A stretch of 64,000 bases of DNA. Origin: Pseudoxanthomonas koreensis_A (GTDB lineage Bacteria; Pseudomonadota; Gammaproteobacteria; Xanthomonadales; Xanthomonadaceae). The DNA is taken from positions 1,984,001 to 2,048,000 of the forward strand of contig NZ_CP169056.1 of assembly GCF_041890415.1 (NCBI RefSeq), read 5' to 3'. A program made the position numbers and the translations under genes. Below, in pieces: positions 20,612 through 29,187 of this stretch; positions within the stretch are counted from its first letter, which is position 1; the number at the start of each line of letters is the position of its first letter. The notes under the pieces are model-generated. The model ran no database searches. It was not told the DNA's origin and saw only the letters and a list, made by a program, of their open reading frames with translations.

Positions 20612-20720
20612 GATGTCCTCCGGAATCGGGGTGACGGAGCGGGAGTCCACCCACGCATGATGCGCGGCAGGCGGAAGGCGGCGGTGCGGCCGGGGCTGGG
20701 CCCGGCCACGCCGCGGGACG

Positions 20721-21845
20721 TCAGGCGATGGGCGTCCATGCACGCGACCTGGCCGATGCGATGACGCGATCGACGATGAGCGCCGAGCGCAGGCCGTCCT
20801 CGAACGTGGGCAGGCCTTCGGGGCGTTCGCGCGCGATGGCCTGGTAGGTGTCGGCCACGAAGGCCTCGAAGCAGTTGGCATAGCCCTGCGCATGGCCGGC
20901 AGGCAGCACCGACAGCCGCCGCTGCTCGGCGCTGCCGGCGCCGGGCCCGCGCACGAACACTTCCTCGCGCTGGTCCGGGTAGCCCATCCACAGCCGCTCG
21001 CAGTCCTCCTGGTCGAAGGCCACGCTGGAGCGGGCGCCGTCGATCTCGAACCACAGGCGGTTGCGTCGTCCCGCCGACACCTGGCTCACGGTCACCGTCG
21101 CCAGGGTGCCGTGGGTGGTCTTGAACATGGCCGCGGCCACGTCCTCGCTGGACACCGCCTGGGTGTCGCCGCCGGCCGCAGGCGTGGTGAAGCTCTTGGC
21201 GGTGGCCACGCCACGTTGCGCGATCACGGTCTCGAACGCCGCGCTGACCTCGGCAAAACGCTCGCCGCCGACCCACTCCACCAGGTCGCACCAGTGCGAG
21301 CCGATGTCGGCGAACACGCGCGAAGCACCACCCAGGGCCGGGTCCACGCGCCAGTTGTTGCTGGCCGGATCCAGCAGCCAGTCCTGCAGGTAGCTGCCGT
21401 GGATCAGCCGCAGCGGGCCGAGGTCGCCATTGGCGATGCGCGCACGCGCCTCGCGCACGACAGGGTGATAGCGGTAGACGAAGGGCACCGTGGCCACCAG
21501 CCCGGTGGACGCGGCCAGTGCGGCCAGCGCATGGGCGTCTTCAAGCGTGGTGGCCAGCGGCTTTTCGCAGACCACGTGCTTGCCGGCCTGAAGCGCAGCT
21601 TCGGCCATCGCCCGGTGCAGGTGGTTGGGCGTGCACACATGCACCACCTGCACCTGCGGATCGGCGATCACCTCGTCGATGCCGGCATAGCCGCGGGCCA
21701 CGCCCCAGTCCTGCGCCACCTCGCGCGCGCGCTGCGGCGAAGACGCGGCCACGCCGCGCACCACCGCCCCGCCCAGCAGTGCCGCGCGGCGATGCACCGC
21801 GCCGATCATCCCGGTGCCGACGATGGCCACTCCAAGCGTGTTCAT
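20721..21845 (-). CDS. Gfo/Idh/MocA family oxidoreductase
   Basis: A 374-aa NAD(P)-dependent oxidoreductase. The Rossmann motif IVGTGMIGAVHRRA is at the N-terminus; VCEKPLAT holds the catalytic Lys, and FADIGSHWCDLVEW carries the D-x-x-x-H substrate residues. These enzymes oxidise or reduce sugar hydroxyl/keto groups, and in 3-keto-glycoside pathways they interconvert 3-keto-glucose or glucosides with the parent sugar. No signal peptide, so cytoplasmic, which fits import by the MFS carrier encoded 10 bp upstream. 109 bp separate it from the next gene downstream, the largest gap of the operon. Confidence 0.93.
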   Translation of the reverse strand: MNTLGVAIVGTGMIGAVHRRAALLGGAVVRGVAASSPQRAREVAQDWGVARGYAGIDEVIADPQVQVVHVCTPNHLHRAMAEAALQAGKHVVCEKPLATTLEDAHALAALAASTGLVATVPFVYRYHPVVREARARIANGDLGPLRLIHGSYLQDWLLDPASNNWRVDPALGGASRVFADIGSHWCDLVEWVGGERFAEVSAAFETVIAQRGVATAKSFTTPAAGGDTQAVSSEDVAAAMFKTTHGTLATVTVSQVSAGRRNRLWFEIDGARSSVAFDQEDCERLWMGYPDQREEVFVRGPGAGSAEQRRLSVLPAGHAQGYANCFEAFVADTYQAIARERPEGLPTFEDGLRSALIVDRVIASARSRAWTPIA

Positions 21846-21855
21846 CGTGCAGGCC

Positions 21856-23076
21856 TCAGTGCTGCGACGTGGCGGAGGGCGCCGGCCGCTGCTCGCGGAA
21901 CAGCAGCAGGAACGCCACCAGCACCACGAAGGCGACCCCGGCCGGGAACAGCCAGATCCGCTCCCAGTCCGGGCCCGCGTCGGTGGTGTAGTACTCCACG
22001 ACCGCGCCGGACAGGAAGGTGCCGATCAGCATGCCCACGCCATAGGTGGCCAGGGTGATGAAGCCCTGTGCGCTGCTGCGGAATTTCTGCCCGGCATGCG
22101 CGTCGGTATAGATCTGGCCGGTGACGAAGAAGAAGTCGTAGCAGATGCCGTGCAGCACGATGCCGATCACCAGCAGGCTGAAGCCCGCGTCCGCGTCACC
22201 GAAAGCGAACATCACGTAGCGCAGCACCCACGCGCCCATGCCCACCGCCAGCATCACCTTCACCCCGAGGCGCACGAACAGGAACGGCATGGCCAGCATC
22301 AGCAGCACTTCGGACACCTGTCCCAGCGACTGCAGCCCGGCCGCGCCGCGCACGCCCACGTCGTTGAGGAAGGGGTTGGTGAAGTTGTAGTAGAACGACA
22401 GCGGGATGCAGATCGCGATCGAGGCCAGGAAGAACACCAGGTAGGCGCGCGACTTGAGCAGGTGCATGGCCGCATCCAGCCCGAGGATCTCGCCCAGCTT
22501 CGCGTTGCCGTCGCGCGCCAGCGGCGGTGTATGCGGCAGGGTCAGCGCGTACAGGCCCAGCACGGCCGAGGCGATGGCGGCCATCTTGAAGGTCAGTTCC
22601 AGGCGCTGGGTCTGCTCCCAGCCCAGCCAGCCGATCAGCACGCCGGCCACGATCCAGCCGATGCTGCCGGCCACCCGCACCGGCGGGAACTGCTTCTCCG
22701 GCGAACGCATGTGGCGCATCGCGATGCTGGTGGCCAGCGCCAGGGTCGGCATGAACAGCAGCATGTAGCCGAACACGAACCCGGAGAAGGCGTTGAAGCT
22801 GGTGGCGGTCGATGCGCCCCACATCAGCGCCGCGCCGGCCAGGTGCAGCAGGGCCAGGATGCGCTGCGCGGCGAAGTAGCGGTCGGCGATCAGCCCGACC
22901 AGGAACGGCGCGACGATCGCACCGACCGACTGGCTGAGGAAGGCCGTCGCTACCTGGCTTGCGCTGGCCTGCAGCGGCCCGTTGACCAGGTACGTGCCCA
23001 GGGTCACGAACCACGCGCCCCAGATGAAGAACTGCAGGAACATCATCGCGCCAAGGCGCGACATCGTGGACTTCAT
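21856..23076 (-). CDS. MFS transporter, nucleoside:H+ symporter-like (sugar import)
   Basis: A 406-aa inner-membrane protein with 12 predicted helices, related to the NupG/NHS type of the major facilitator superfamily (MSRLGAMMFLQFFIWGAWFV at the start, IADRYFAAQRIL in the 2-3 loop). In such sugar clusters these carriers probably take up the sugar or keto-sugar rather than nucleosides. The start was set at ATG 23076, spaced 7 bp from GGAGG; a GTG one codon earlier is possible. It lies between the isomerase gene (43-bp gap) and the Gfo/Idh gene (10-bp gap), all one transcript. Confidence 0.88.
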   Translation of the reverse strand: MKSTMSRLGAMMFLQFFIWGAWFVTLGTYLVNGPLQASASQVATAFLSQSVGAIVAPFLVGLIADRYFAAQRILALLHLAGAALMWGASTATSFNAFSGFVFGYMLLFMPTLALATSIAMRHMRSPEKQFPPVRVAGSIGWIVAGVLIGWLGWEQTQRLELTFKMAAIASAVLGLYALTLPHTPPLARDGNAKLGEILGLDAAMHLLKSRAYLVFFLASIAICIPLSFYYNFTNPFLNDVGVRGAAGLQSLGQVSEVLLMLAMPFLFVRLGVKVMLAVGMGAWVLRYVMFAFGDADAGFSLLVIGIVLHGICYDFFFVTGQIYTDAHAGQKFRSSAQGFITLATYGVGMLIGTFLSGAVVEYYTTDAGPDWERIWLFPAGVAFVVLVAFLLLFREQRPAPSATSQH

Positions 23077-23118
23077 CACTTCCCCTCCCAGGTCCGTGTC
23101 TCGATCAGCAGTGTGGAA

Positions 23119-24177
23119 TCAAAGCCCCAGCATGCCGCGCAGCGCCTGTGGATCGGCCCCGCTGCCGGCAAAATCGTCGAACGCGTGTTCGGTCACGCGG
23201 ATCAGGTGCTCGCGGATGAAGGCCGCGCCCTCGCGCGCGCCATCCTCCGGATGCTTCAGGCAGCACTCCCACTCCACGACCGCCCAGCCCGGGAAGTCGT
23301 ACTGGGCCAATTTGGAGAAGATCGCCTTGAAGTCGATCTGGCCGTCGCCCAGCGAGCGGAACCTGCCGGGGCGGTCGATCCAGTCCTGGTAGCCGCCATA
23401 CGCGCCGCTGCGCGCATCGACGCGGTACTCGGCGTCCTTGGCGTGGAACATGCCGATGCGCGCGTGGTAGCGGTCGATGAAGCCCAGGTAGTCCATCTGC
23501 TGCAGCAGCAGGTGGCTGGGATCGTAGAGGATCTTCGCGCGCGGGTGGTGGTCGACCGCCTCGAGGAAACGCTCGAAGGTCGCGCCGTCGTGCAGGTCCT
23601 CGCCCGGATGGATCTCGTAGCACAGGTCCACGCCGCAGTCGTCGAAGACATCGAGGATCGGGCGCCAGCGGCGGCCGAGTTCGGCAAAGGCTTCCTCCAC
23701 CAGGCCGGGCGGGCGCTGCGGCCACGGGTAGAAGTACGGCCAGGCCAGTGCGCCGGAGAAGGTGGCGTGCGCGGTCAGCCCCAGGCGCTGGCTGGCCTTT
23801 GCCGCCAGCATCAGCTGCTCGACCGCCCAGGCCTGGCGGGCGGCGGGGTCGCCGCGCTTGTCCTGCGGCGCAAACCCGTCGAACAGCGCGTCGTAAGCCG
23901 GATGCACGGCCACCAGCTGCCCCTGCAGGTGGGTGGACAGCTCGGTGATGCGGATGCCGTGCGTGGCCAGCATGCCGGCCACCTCGTCGCAGTAGGCCTG
24001 GCTCTGCGCCGCCTGCTGCAGATCGAATATATGGGCAGCGCTGGTCGGCACCTGCACGCCACGATAGCCAAGTCCCGCGGCCCATTCGGCCAGGGTGTCG
24101 AGGCGGTCGAAAGGCGGCTTGTCACCGATGAACTGCGCCAGGAACAGCGCCGGACCCTTGAGCGTCTTCACGGCCAC
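23119..24177 (-). CDS. Cytoplasmic TIM-barrel sugar isomerase/epimerase
   Basis: A 352-aa xylose-isomerase-like TIM-barrel protein. The metal-site residues expected of the family are in LCYEIHPGEDLHDG, ILYDPSHLLLQQ, GMFHAKDAEY and AVVEWECCLKHP. No signal peptide, so it should act on imported sugar, unlike the two exported barrels in the locus. It is first of a six-gene operon reaching 16654. The start is a GTG at 24177, only 6 bp from the operator palindrome, so a bound repressor would block both RNA polymerase and the early transcript. Confidence 0.9.
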   Translation of the reverse strand: MAVKTLKGPALFLAQFIGDKPPFDRLDTLAEWAAGLGYRGVQVPTSAAHIFDLQQAAQSQAYCDEVAGMLATHGIRITELSTHLQGQLVAVHPAYDALFDGFAPQDKRGDPAARQAWAVEQLMLAAKASQRLGLTAHATFSGALAWPYFYPWPQRPPGLVEEAFAELGRRWRPILDVFDDCGVDLCYEIHPGEDLHDGATFERFLEAVDHHPRAKILYDPSHLLLQQMDYLGFIDRYHARIGMFHAKDAEYRVDARSGAYGGYQDWIDRPGRFRSLGDGQIDFKAIFSKLAQYDFPGWAVVEWECCLKHPEDGAREGAAFIREHLIRVTEHAFDDFAGSGADPQALRGMLGL

Positions 24178-24183
24178 CCGCTT

Positions 24184-24201
24184 GATGCAATCGATTGCAT
24201 C
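24184..24201. promoter_or_regulatory. LacI-type operator between lacI-family gene and divergent operon
   Basis: GATGCAATCGATTGCATC is a perfect 18-bp palindrome with a central CG. It lies 6 bp upstream of the GTG at 24177 and 60 bp before the regulator ATG at 24262, so it can control both directions. The inner 14 bp are identical to the site at 12599-12612. Confidence 0.85.
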
Positions 24202-24261
24202 ACTCTAGCATGGGATGCTCCGAACACTTGTTGTGCACCGCATCGGAGCGCGGGCTGGCCC

Positions 24262-25266
24262 ATGGCAACCATCTACGACATCGCCAGACACGTGGGAGTC
24301 TCGGCCGGCACCGTGTCGCGCGCGCTCTCGCGGCCGGAAAAAGTGCTGCCGGCCACCCGCCAGCGGATCGAGGCCGCCGCCGCCGCCCTGGGCTATGTGC
24401 CCAACACCGTGGCGCGCACGCTCAAGACCCAGCGCAGCGGCAAGATCCTGGTGACGGTGCCGGACATCGGCAATCCGTTCTTCGCGCAGATCCTCAAGGG
24501 TGCCGAAGAGGCGGCGCAGACCGCCGGCTACGCCGTGCTGCTGGGCGACACCCAGCACCAGCCGGAACGGGAGGAGCGCTACGCGCAGATGCTGCCGCGC
24601 AACGAGGCCGATGGCCTGATCGTGCTCGGACACCGGCTGCCGCCCACGGCGCGCGAGATCGTCCGCCAGCTCGGCGCCACCGCGCCGGTGGTCAACGGCT
24701 GCGAGTTCGACCCGGCGCTGGGCATCCCCAGCGTGCACATCGACAATGCCGCCGCCGCGCGCACCGCCATGGAGCACCTGTACGGGCTGGGCCACACCCG
24801 GATCGCGGTGGTGGGCGGCCCGCCCGACAACCCCCTGCACCGGCAGCGGCTGGAAGGCGCGCGGGCCGCGGCCAGGACGCGCGGGCTGCTGCGCCAGTTG
24901 AGCATCGTGCCGGGTGACTTCTCGGTCGAGTCCGGCCACGCGGCCGGGACCGCCCTGCTGGGTAGCGCCCCGGCACCCACCGCCGCGTTCTGTTTCAGCG
25001 ACCAGATGGCCCTGGGCGTGCTGGCCGCCTGCCGCGACCTGGGCGTGCGCGTGCCGCAGGATTTCTCGATCGTCGGCTTCGACGACCTGGCCTCGTCGCG
25101 CTACCTCAGCCCGCCGCTGACCACCATCGCCCAGCCCATGTGCGAGATCGGCGCGCGCGCGGTGAACCTGCTGCTGGCGATCATCGGGGAGGTTGATGTC
25201 CCGCACCAGCAGACCCTGGAATTCCAGCTGATGCTGCGCGCCTCCACGGCTGCGCCTGCCGCTTAG
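24262..25266 (+). CDS. LacI-family transcriptional regulator
   Basis: A 334-aa repressor. The N-terminal helix-turn-helix is IYDIARHVGVSAGTVSRALS, followed by the hinge helix region (YVPNTVARTLKTQRSG) and a periplasmic-binding-like sensor domain (about residues 60-330; VVGGPPDNPLHRQRLEGAR, SIVGFDDLASSRYLSPPLTT). The start ATG 24262 gives the exact family N-terminus; the long open frame before it is not coding. It is divergent from the sugar operon and flanks an ideal operator, so it probably represses both operons and itself, released by an oxidised sugar or other effector. Confidence 0.95.
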   Translation: MATIYDIARHVGVSAGTVSRALSRPEKVLPATRQRIEAAAAALGYVPNTVARTLKTQRSGKILVTVPDIGNPFFAQILKGAEEAAQTAGYAVLLGDTQHQPEREERYAQMLPRNEADGLIVLGHRLPPTAREIVRQLGATAPVVNGCEFDPALGIPSVHIDNAAAARTAMEHLYGLGHTRIAVVGGPPDNPLHRQRLEGARAAARTRGLLRQLSIVPGDFSVESGHAAGTALLGSAPAPTAAFCFSDQMALGVLAACRDLGVRVPQDFSIVGFDDLASSRYLSPPLTTIAQPMCEIGARAVNLLLAIIGEVDVPHQQTLEFQLMLRASTAAPAA

Positions 25267-25308
25267 GCGCGGCGCAGGCGCCACGTCATCCGGGCCTTGG
25301 CCTTGGCC

Positions 25309-25560
25309 CTAGGCGCGCCCGTCGCGCGGTACCGCCTGCGGGCGCCGGTGCGGCACGTGGTCGTCGCCGACCGGACGGTCGTGGCCACCCTGCCGGCGGC
25401 GCACCTGGCGTTCCTCGTCCGACGGCCGCCGGCGGTGCTGCTCCAGATCCTCGTCCTGCTGCTGCTCGGTACTGCCCTGCTCCACTTCCTGCTGCTGGCG
25501 GCCACTGTCGGCGGGCCCGGCATCGTGCCGGTCGGTACGCTTGCTGCGGTTGCTGCCCAT
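25309..25560 (-). CDS. Small hydrophilic, low-complexity protein
   Basis: An 83-aa protein, extremely rich in Arg, Gln, Asp and Glu (MGSNRSKRTDRHDAGPADSG, then Q/E-rich stretches), with no Cys, no hydrophobic core and almost certainly disordered. The case for a real gene is the very strong site AGGAGGAG five bases before the ATG at 25560 and the location alone between two genes. Small hydrophilic stress-related proteins of this style exist in Xanthomonadaceae; no function can be assigned. It converges with the LacI gene. Confidence 0.65.
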   Translation of the reverse strand: MGSNRSKRTDRHDAGPADSGRQQQEVEQGSTEQQQDEDLEQHRRRPSDEERQVRRRQGGHDRPVGDDHVPHRRPQAVPRDGRA

Positions 25561-25709
25561 GACGGCTCCTCCTGGCGTGACGTTTGTGTGTGACGCTTGT
25601 GTGGCGTGGAAGCTGATGCGGCCACAACGGTCGCAGCGCTGGCGTTACCACGCCGCGTGATTGCCGTGAAATGCCGCTTTACACGCCCGATCCACCCTGG
25701 CCGCCGCGG

Positions 25710-26018
25710 CTACAGCCGCTCCACCGCGCTGGCGCGGATCAGGATTTCGTCCTGGCGGAACCGGCGCTGCAGCTGGCGGCGATAGGCTGCCCACCAGCCG
25801 TGGTCGATGTTCTGGGCCATGACCTCCAGCAGCACCACGTCGTCGCGTTGCACGGCCCCGTCATCGTCTTCCCACAGCCCCACCGCGGGTGCGCGCACGA
25901 ACGCGGTCACCCCGCCGAACCGGTCGGCCAGTTCGGCCCGCACCGCATCGAAACCGGCCCTGGGGAAGGCATTGCCGGCGTTGTCGTACAGCGGCAGGAA
26001 CAGTTGGACCAGGTGCAT
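25710..26018 (-). CDS. Conserved hypothetical protein
   Basis: A 102-aa soluble protein (MHLVQLFLPLYDNAGNAFPR at the start; VLLEVMAQNIDHGWWAAYRR in the second half). It looks like a compact alpha/beta domain, similar in flavour to small dehydrogenase-associated or ferredoxin-like proteins, but no motif names it. The ATG at 26018 was preferred to an earlier in-frame ATG because the added residues are His/Pro-rich and unlike the rest. It is divergent from the diguanylate cyclase. Confidence 0.7.
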   Translation of the reverse strand: MHLVQLFLPLYDNAGNAFPRAGFDAVRAELADRFGGVTAFVRAPAVGLWEDDDGAVQRDDVVLLEVMAQNIDHGWWAAYRRQLQRRFRQDEILIRASAVERL

Positions 26019-26145
26019 CGCAGGATCCCGGGGCACGGGGCACGATTGCACGGGCCGCGTCGAGCCGGCGTGGCGATGCACCTGCCGGCATGACAGCCGC
26101 GCCCGGCGTGCCTACAGTAGTTGCGTGGCCCACCGTCAAGATGCC

Positions 26146-27936
26146 ATGCCCCGCCGCCTGACCCTGCCGCGCACCTACTGGGCCGATCGCGCCATCCTGG
26201 CGGTGCTGATCGCCGGCAGCGCCTGGTTGTCGCTCACCCTGGCACGCGGCCCGGGCGAACTGGCGGCGATCTGGGTGGGCAACGGCATCCTCACCGGCTG
26301 GCTGCTGTCACGACGCACCTCGAGCTGGCCGGGCTACGTGATCACCGCGGTCCTGGCCGAAATGCCGGCCCGCATCCTGGCCGGAGACGAGCCGGCCTAC
26401 GCTGCCGCCATCGCCGCCTGCAACGTGGTCGAAGTGCTGGGCGTGGCGGGCGTCGTGCGCCGTGCCGTGCCCGACATCCGCAACCCGCGCGACTGGATGC
26501 AGCTGGGCGGCATCGCCACCACCGCCACCCTCCTCGCCTGCGCCGCAGCCGGCCTGCTGGCCGCAACCGTGGCGCACGCATTGCACGAGCAATCATTCCT
26601 GCCGGCACTGACACGCTGGTACACCGCGCACGTGGTGGGCATGGTAGTCGTGGCGACCATGACCGTGGTCGCCTTGCGCGAGCGCCTGGGGCTGTTCATC
26701 GCAACCGGGCGGGGCTGGAGCCTGGCGATGACGCTCACGCTGCTGGCCGCCGTGACCACCGCCGTGTTCACCACCAGCCAGGCAGTGCTGTTCCTTGCAT
26801 ACCCGCCGCTGCTGCTGGTCGCGGTGCGCCACAACTTCGTCGGCGTGGGCCTGGGCGTGATCGTGCTGGCGCTGGTCGCGGCCATCGCCACCACCCTGGG
26901 CTACGGGCCGTTTGCAGACAGTGGCGCCGGCCCGGACATGCGGATCGCACAGATCCAGTTGTTCATCGCCGGCGCCTGCGTCATGACCATCCCGGTGTGC
27001 CTGGCCATTGCCGAGCGCGACCGCCTCTCGGCCAGCCTGCGCGAAAGCGAACGCCACTACCGGATGCTTGCCGACCATTCCCACGACATGATCGCGCGCA
27101 TCAATGCCGACGAAGAGCGCACCTACGTCTCGCCCTCGGCCACCGACATGCTGGGCTGGTCGTCGGCCGAACTGCTGGGCAAGCGCTGGGACATCCTCCA
27201 TCCCGACGACAGGAAGCACCAGCGCCAGGCCATGCAGGAGGTGCTCGCCACCGGCCAGCCGCGCACCGACGTGTACCGGCTGCGCCACAAGGACGGCCAC
27301 TATGTCTGGATCGAGGCGGTCTCGCGCTGCATCCCGGCCGACGACGGCAGCGACCGCAACGACGTGATGTTCGCCGCGCGCAACATCGACGAGCGGGTTG
27401 CGGCCGAACAGGCGCTGGAGGAAAGCCGGCGCGAGCTGGAACGGCAGTCGCGGGTGGACGCGCTCACCCGGGTGGCCAACCGCCGCCAGCTCGACGAACG
27501 CTTCGACCTGGCGCTGCGGCGGATGCAGCGCCACCCTGCCTCGCTTGCCCTGCTGTGCCTGGACATCGACCGCTTCAAGGCGATCAACGACGGCCACGGC
27601 CACGCCGCCGGCGATGCGGTGCTGCAGGCCTTCGCCGCGCGCCTGCTTGCATGCGTGCGCGATACCGACCTGGTTGCGCGGCTGGGCGGCGACGAGTTCG
27701 TGATCCTGCTGGAGGACGTGGAGGCGTCCGGCGCCGAAGCGCTGGCGCGCAAGGTGGTCGCCACCATGGCCAAGCCGTTCGACGTGGGCGCGGGTGTGCT
27801 GGAGGTCACCACCAGCATCGGCATCGCCTGCACCACCCGGCAGGTGGATGCGGCGGCCCTGATGGCGCAAGCCGATGCCGCGCTGTACGCGGCCAAGCAC
27901 GCGGGGCGCAACCGGTATCACATCGCCACGCCGTGA
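26146..27936 (+). CDS. MASE1-PAS-GGDEF diguanylate cyclase
   Basis: A 596-aa inner-membrane enzyme that makes cyclic di-GMP. Residues about 10-290 form a MASE1-type sensor with about eight membrane segments (LAAIWVGNGILTGWLL). A PAS domain follows (about 300-420; RMLADHSHDMIARINADEER), then a GGDEF domain (about 435-595; DALTRVANRRQLDERF, LDIDRFKAINDGHGHAAGD). The active-site loop GGDEF is intact. No EAL domain. Start: ATG 26146; a GTG at 26125 is possible. It stands alone; the signal sensed is unknown. Confidence 0.94.
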   Translation: MPRRLTLPRTYWADRAILAVLIAGSAWLSLTLARGPGELAAIWVGNGILTGWLLSRRTSSWPGYVITAVLAEMPARILAGDEPAYAAAIAACNVVEVLGVAGVVRRAVPDIRNPRDWMQLGGIATTATLLACAAAGLLAATVAHALHEQSFLPALTRWYTAHVVGMVVVATMTVVALRERLGLFIATGRGWSLAMTLTLLAAVTTAVFTTSQAVLFLAYPPLLLVAVRHNFVGVGLGVIVLALVAAIATTLGYGPFADSGAGPDMRIAQIQLFIAGACVMTIPVCLAIAERDRLSASLRESERHYRMLADHSHDMIARINADEERTYVSPSATDMLGWSSAELLGKRWDILHPDDRKHQRQAMQEVLATGQPRTDVYRLRHKDGHYVWIEAVSRCIPADDGSDRNDVMFAARNIDERVAAEQALEESRRELERQSRVDALTRVANRRQLDERFDLALRRMQRHPASLALLCLDIDRFKAINDGHGHAAGDAVLQAFAARLLACVRDTDLVARLGGDEFVILLEDVEASGAEALARKVVATMAKPFDVGAGVLEVTTSIGIACTTRQVDAAALMAQADAALYAAKHAGRNRYHIATP

Positions 27937-27966
27937 GGATCGGCGCCGTTGCGGCGCCTGCCGGCG

Positions 27967-28281
27967 TCAGTTGCGGAGCTTGAGCGTGGGGTGCTCGTCG
28001 AGCGAGCCGTCGTCCTGGATCACCACGAAGCGGGTGTTGTCCGCATCGAACAGCACCGGGATCGGCGCCATGAACATCGGCCGGCGCACGAACGCCAGGC
28101 GCCAGCGGAAGATCTCCATCGCCTCGAGGGTGGTCTGCTGGGCCGGGGTGAGCGTGGTGCGCAGCTCCGCCAGGTCGGCCGGGGTCTGCGCGCGGCGCTC
28201 GGGCTTGCCCTTCGGCGGCTCGGCACCGGCCGGCGGCCAGGGTCCTGGAACAACGGTGGAACGGGCTGAATTTCGGGACAT
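27967..28281 (-). CDS. Conserved hypothetical protein (FVRRPMF family, copy 2)
   Basis: A 104-aa paralogue of the gene at 11170-11424: RWRLAFVRRPMFMAPIPVLF, then FVVIQDDGSLDEHPTLKLRN. The N-terminal third is a variable Pro/Lys-rich tail. A GGAG site lies 8 bp before the ATG at 28281; an in-frame ATG at 28338 lacks such a site. It converges with the diguanylate cyclase. Function unknown; the two copies keep the conserved block while everything else differs, so the block is likely the functional part. Confidence 0.75.
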   Translation of the reverse strand: MSRNSARSTVVPGPWPPAGAEPPKGKPERRAQTPADLAELRTTLTPAQQTTLEAMEIFRWRLAFVRRPMFMAPIPVLFDADNTRFVVIQDDGSLDEHPTLKLRN

Positions 28282-28632
28282 AGCGGGTACTCCGTCGGCC
28301 AACAGGGCCTGCGCCGCCTCCCGCTTGGGGTTGGGCATGGACGCACGGGTATTCACGCAGGATTCGTGCCAAGTTCCGATCATAACCCGGAAATCACCGC
28401 GATACCGGGCCTTCACTTTCGGAATCGGCCACAACTGCCCAATCTTTAAGGCTTTCCCCGTCGCGCGCCAGTGACGGAGATACCGACGCCGCCGGCATGG
28501 CCGGCCGCGGAACAGCCGACCAACCGCCACCGTATTGACGGATGCCCGTCCCGTACAGATGCGCCGCAGCTGCGGCTGGCCTGCCGGGGTGCGGGGTGCG
28601 GTACCCCGCTCACTCCGCTGGATGCCGCGGAA
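28282..28632. other. Intergenic region, no gene recognised
   Basis: About 350 bp between two minus-strand genes. The stretch around 28340-28460 is lower in GC than its surroundings and should contain the promoter of the gene at 27967. Overlapping open frames here have neither start sites nor plausible composition. A stretch of simple GGGGTGCGGGGTGCGGTACC repeats lies at 28588-28607. Confidence 0.6.
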
Positions 28633-29187
28633 CTACCAGACCAGGTCGTCCGGCACCTTGAACTGGGCGTAGTAGGCCGCGTCCTCGTCGGTGGGGGCCT
28701 CGGCCTGCGCGTCGGCGCGGCCGTGGTCCAGCACGACCATCGCCGCGTCGCGCTCACGCACCTGGTCGGCCGCCGCCCGCGGCAGCAGCTCGAAGCCATC
28801 ACCCTCGCCGCGCACGATCACCAGTGCACCGGCGGCCAGCTTCTGGCGCAGCTCGTCGTTCACCAGCAGCGTGCGGATCACCCCGTCGGCAGTGAAGCGG
28901 TATTCGCTCTCGCCACTGCGCGGCACCCGCCGGTCGCGGATGATCTGCCGCGCCTGCGCCTGCAGCTCGCGCTGGCGCAGGCCGGCGCGACGCTCGGCCT
29001 CCAGCGCGCGGTCACGCTCGGCCTTCTCGGCCCGCGCACGCTGCGCCTCCCGCTCGATCTCGCCCGCCGTCGGCGGCGCCTTGCCCACGCGCGCCTTGGC
29101 CTGCTCGCGCGCGACCTGCGCCACCTTGGACTTCTTGACCAGCCCGGCCTTGAGCAGTTGTTCCTGGAGGGGGTTGGCCTTGGCCAT
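28633..29187 (-). CDS. DUF2058 family protein
   Basis: A 184-aa protein of the DUF2058 (YaiL-like) family. It opens MAKANPLQEQLLKAGLVKK, continues with a long charged coiled coil (about residues 20-90, E/R/A-rich) and ends with a small domain (EYRFTADGVIRTLLVNDELR, LVIVRGEGDGFELLPRAAADQV). Family members are soluble and associated with nucleic acid or ribosomes, without a settled function. The ATG at 29187 matches the family start. It marks the left border of core genome before the mobile element. Confidence 0.9.
   Translation of the reverse strand: MAKANPLQEQLLKAGLVKKSKVAQVAREQAKARVGKAPPTAGEIEREAQRARAEKAERDRALEAERRAGLRQRELQAQARQIIRDRRVPRSGESEYRFTADGVIRTLLVNDELRQKLAAGALVIVRGEGDGFELLPRAAADQVRERDAAMVVLDHGRADAQAEAPTDEDAAYYAQFKVPDDLVW

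Noticed and set aside
20612..20720. Possible third copy of the LacI operator before the fusion gene
   Set aside because: The 109-bp gap was read on both strands and lacks the CAATCGATTG core, so the fusion gene probably belongs to the upstream operon.
21814..24261. Open frame continuing upstream of the LacI gene
   Set aside because: The frame is open but antisense to the MFS and isomerase genes; the true LacI start is at 24262.
28588..28607. GGGGTGCGGGGTGCGGTACC as a regulatory repeat
   Set aside because: It is a short GC slippage tract with no symmetry or further copies.
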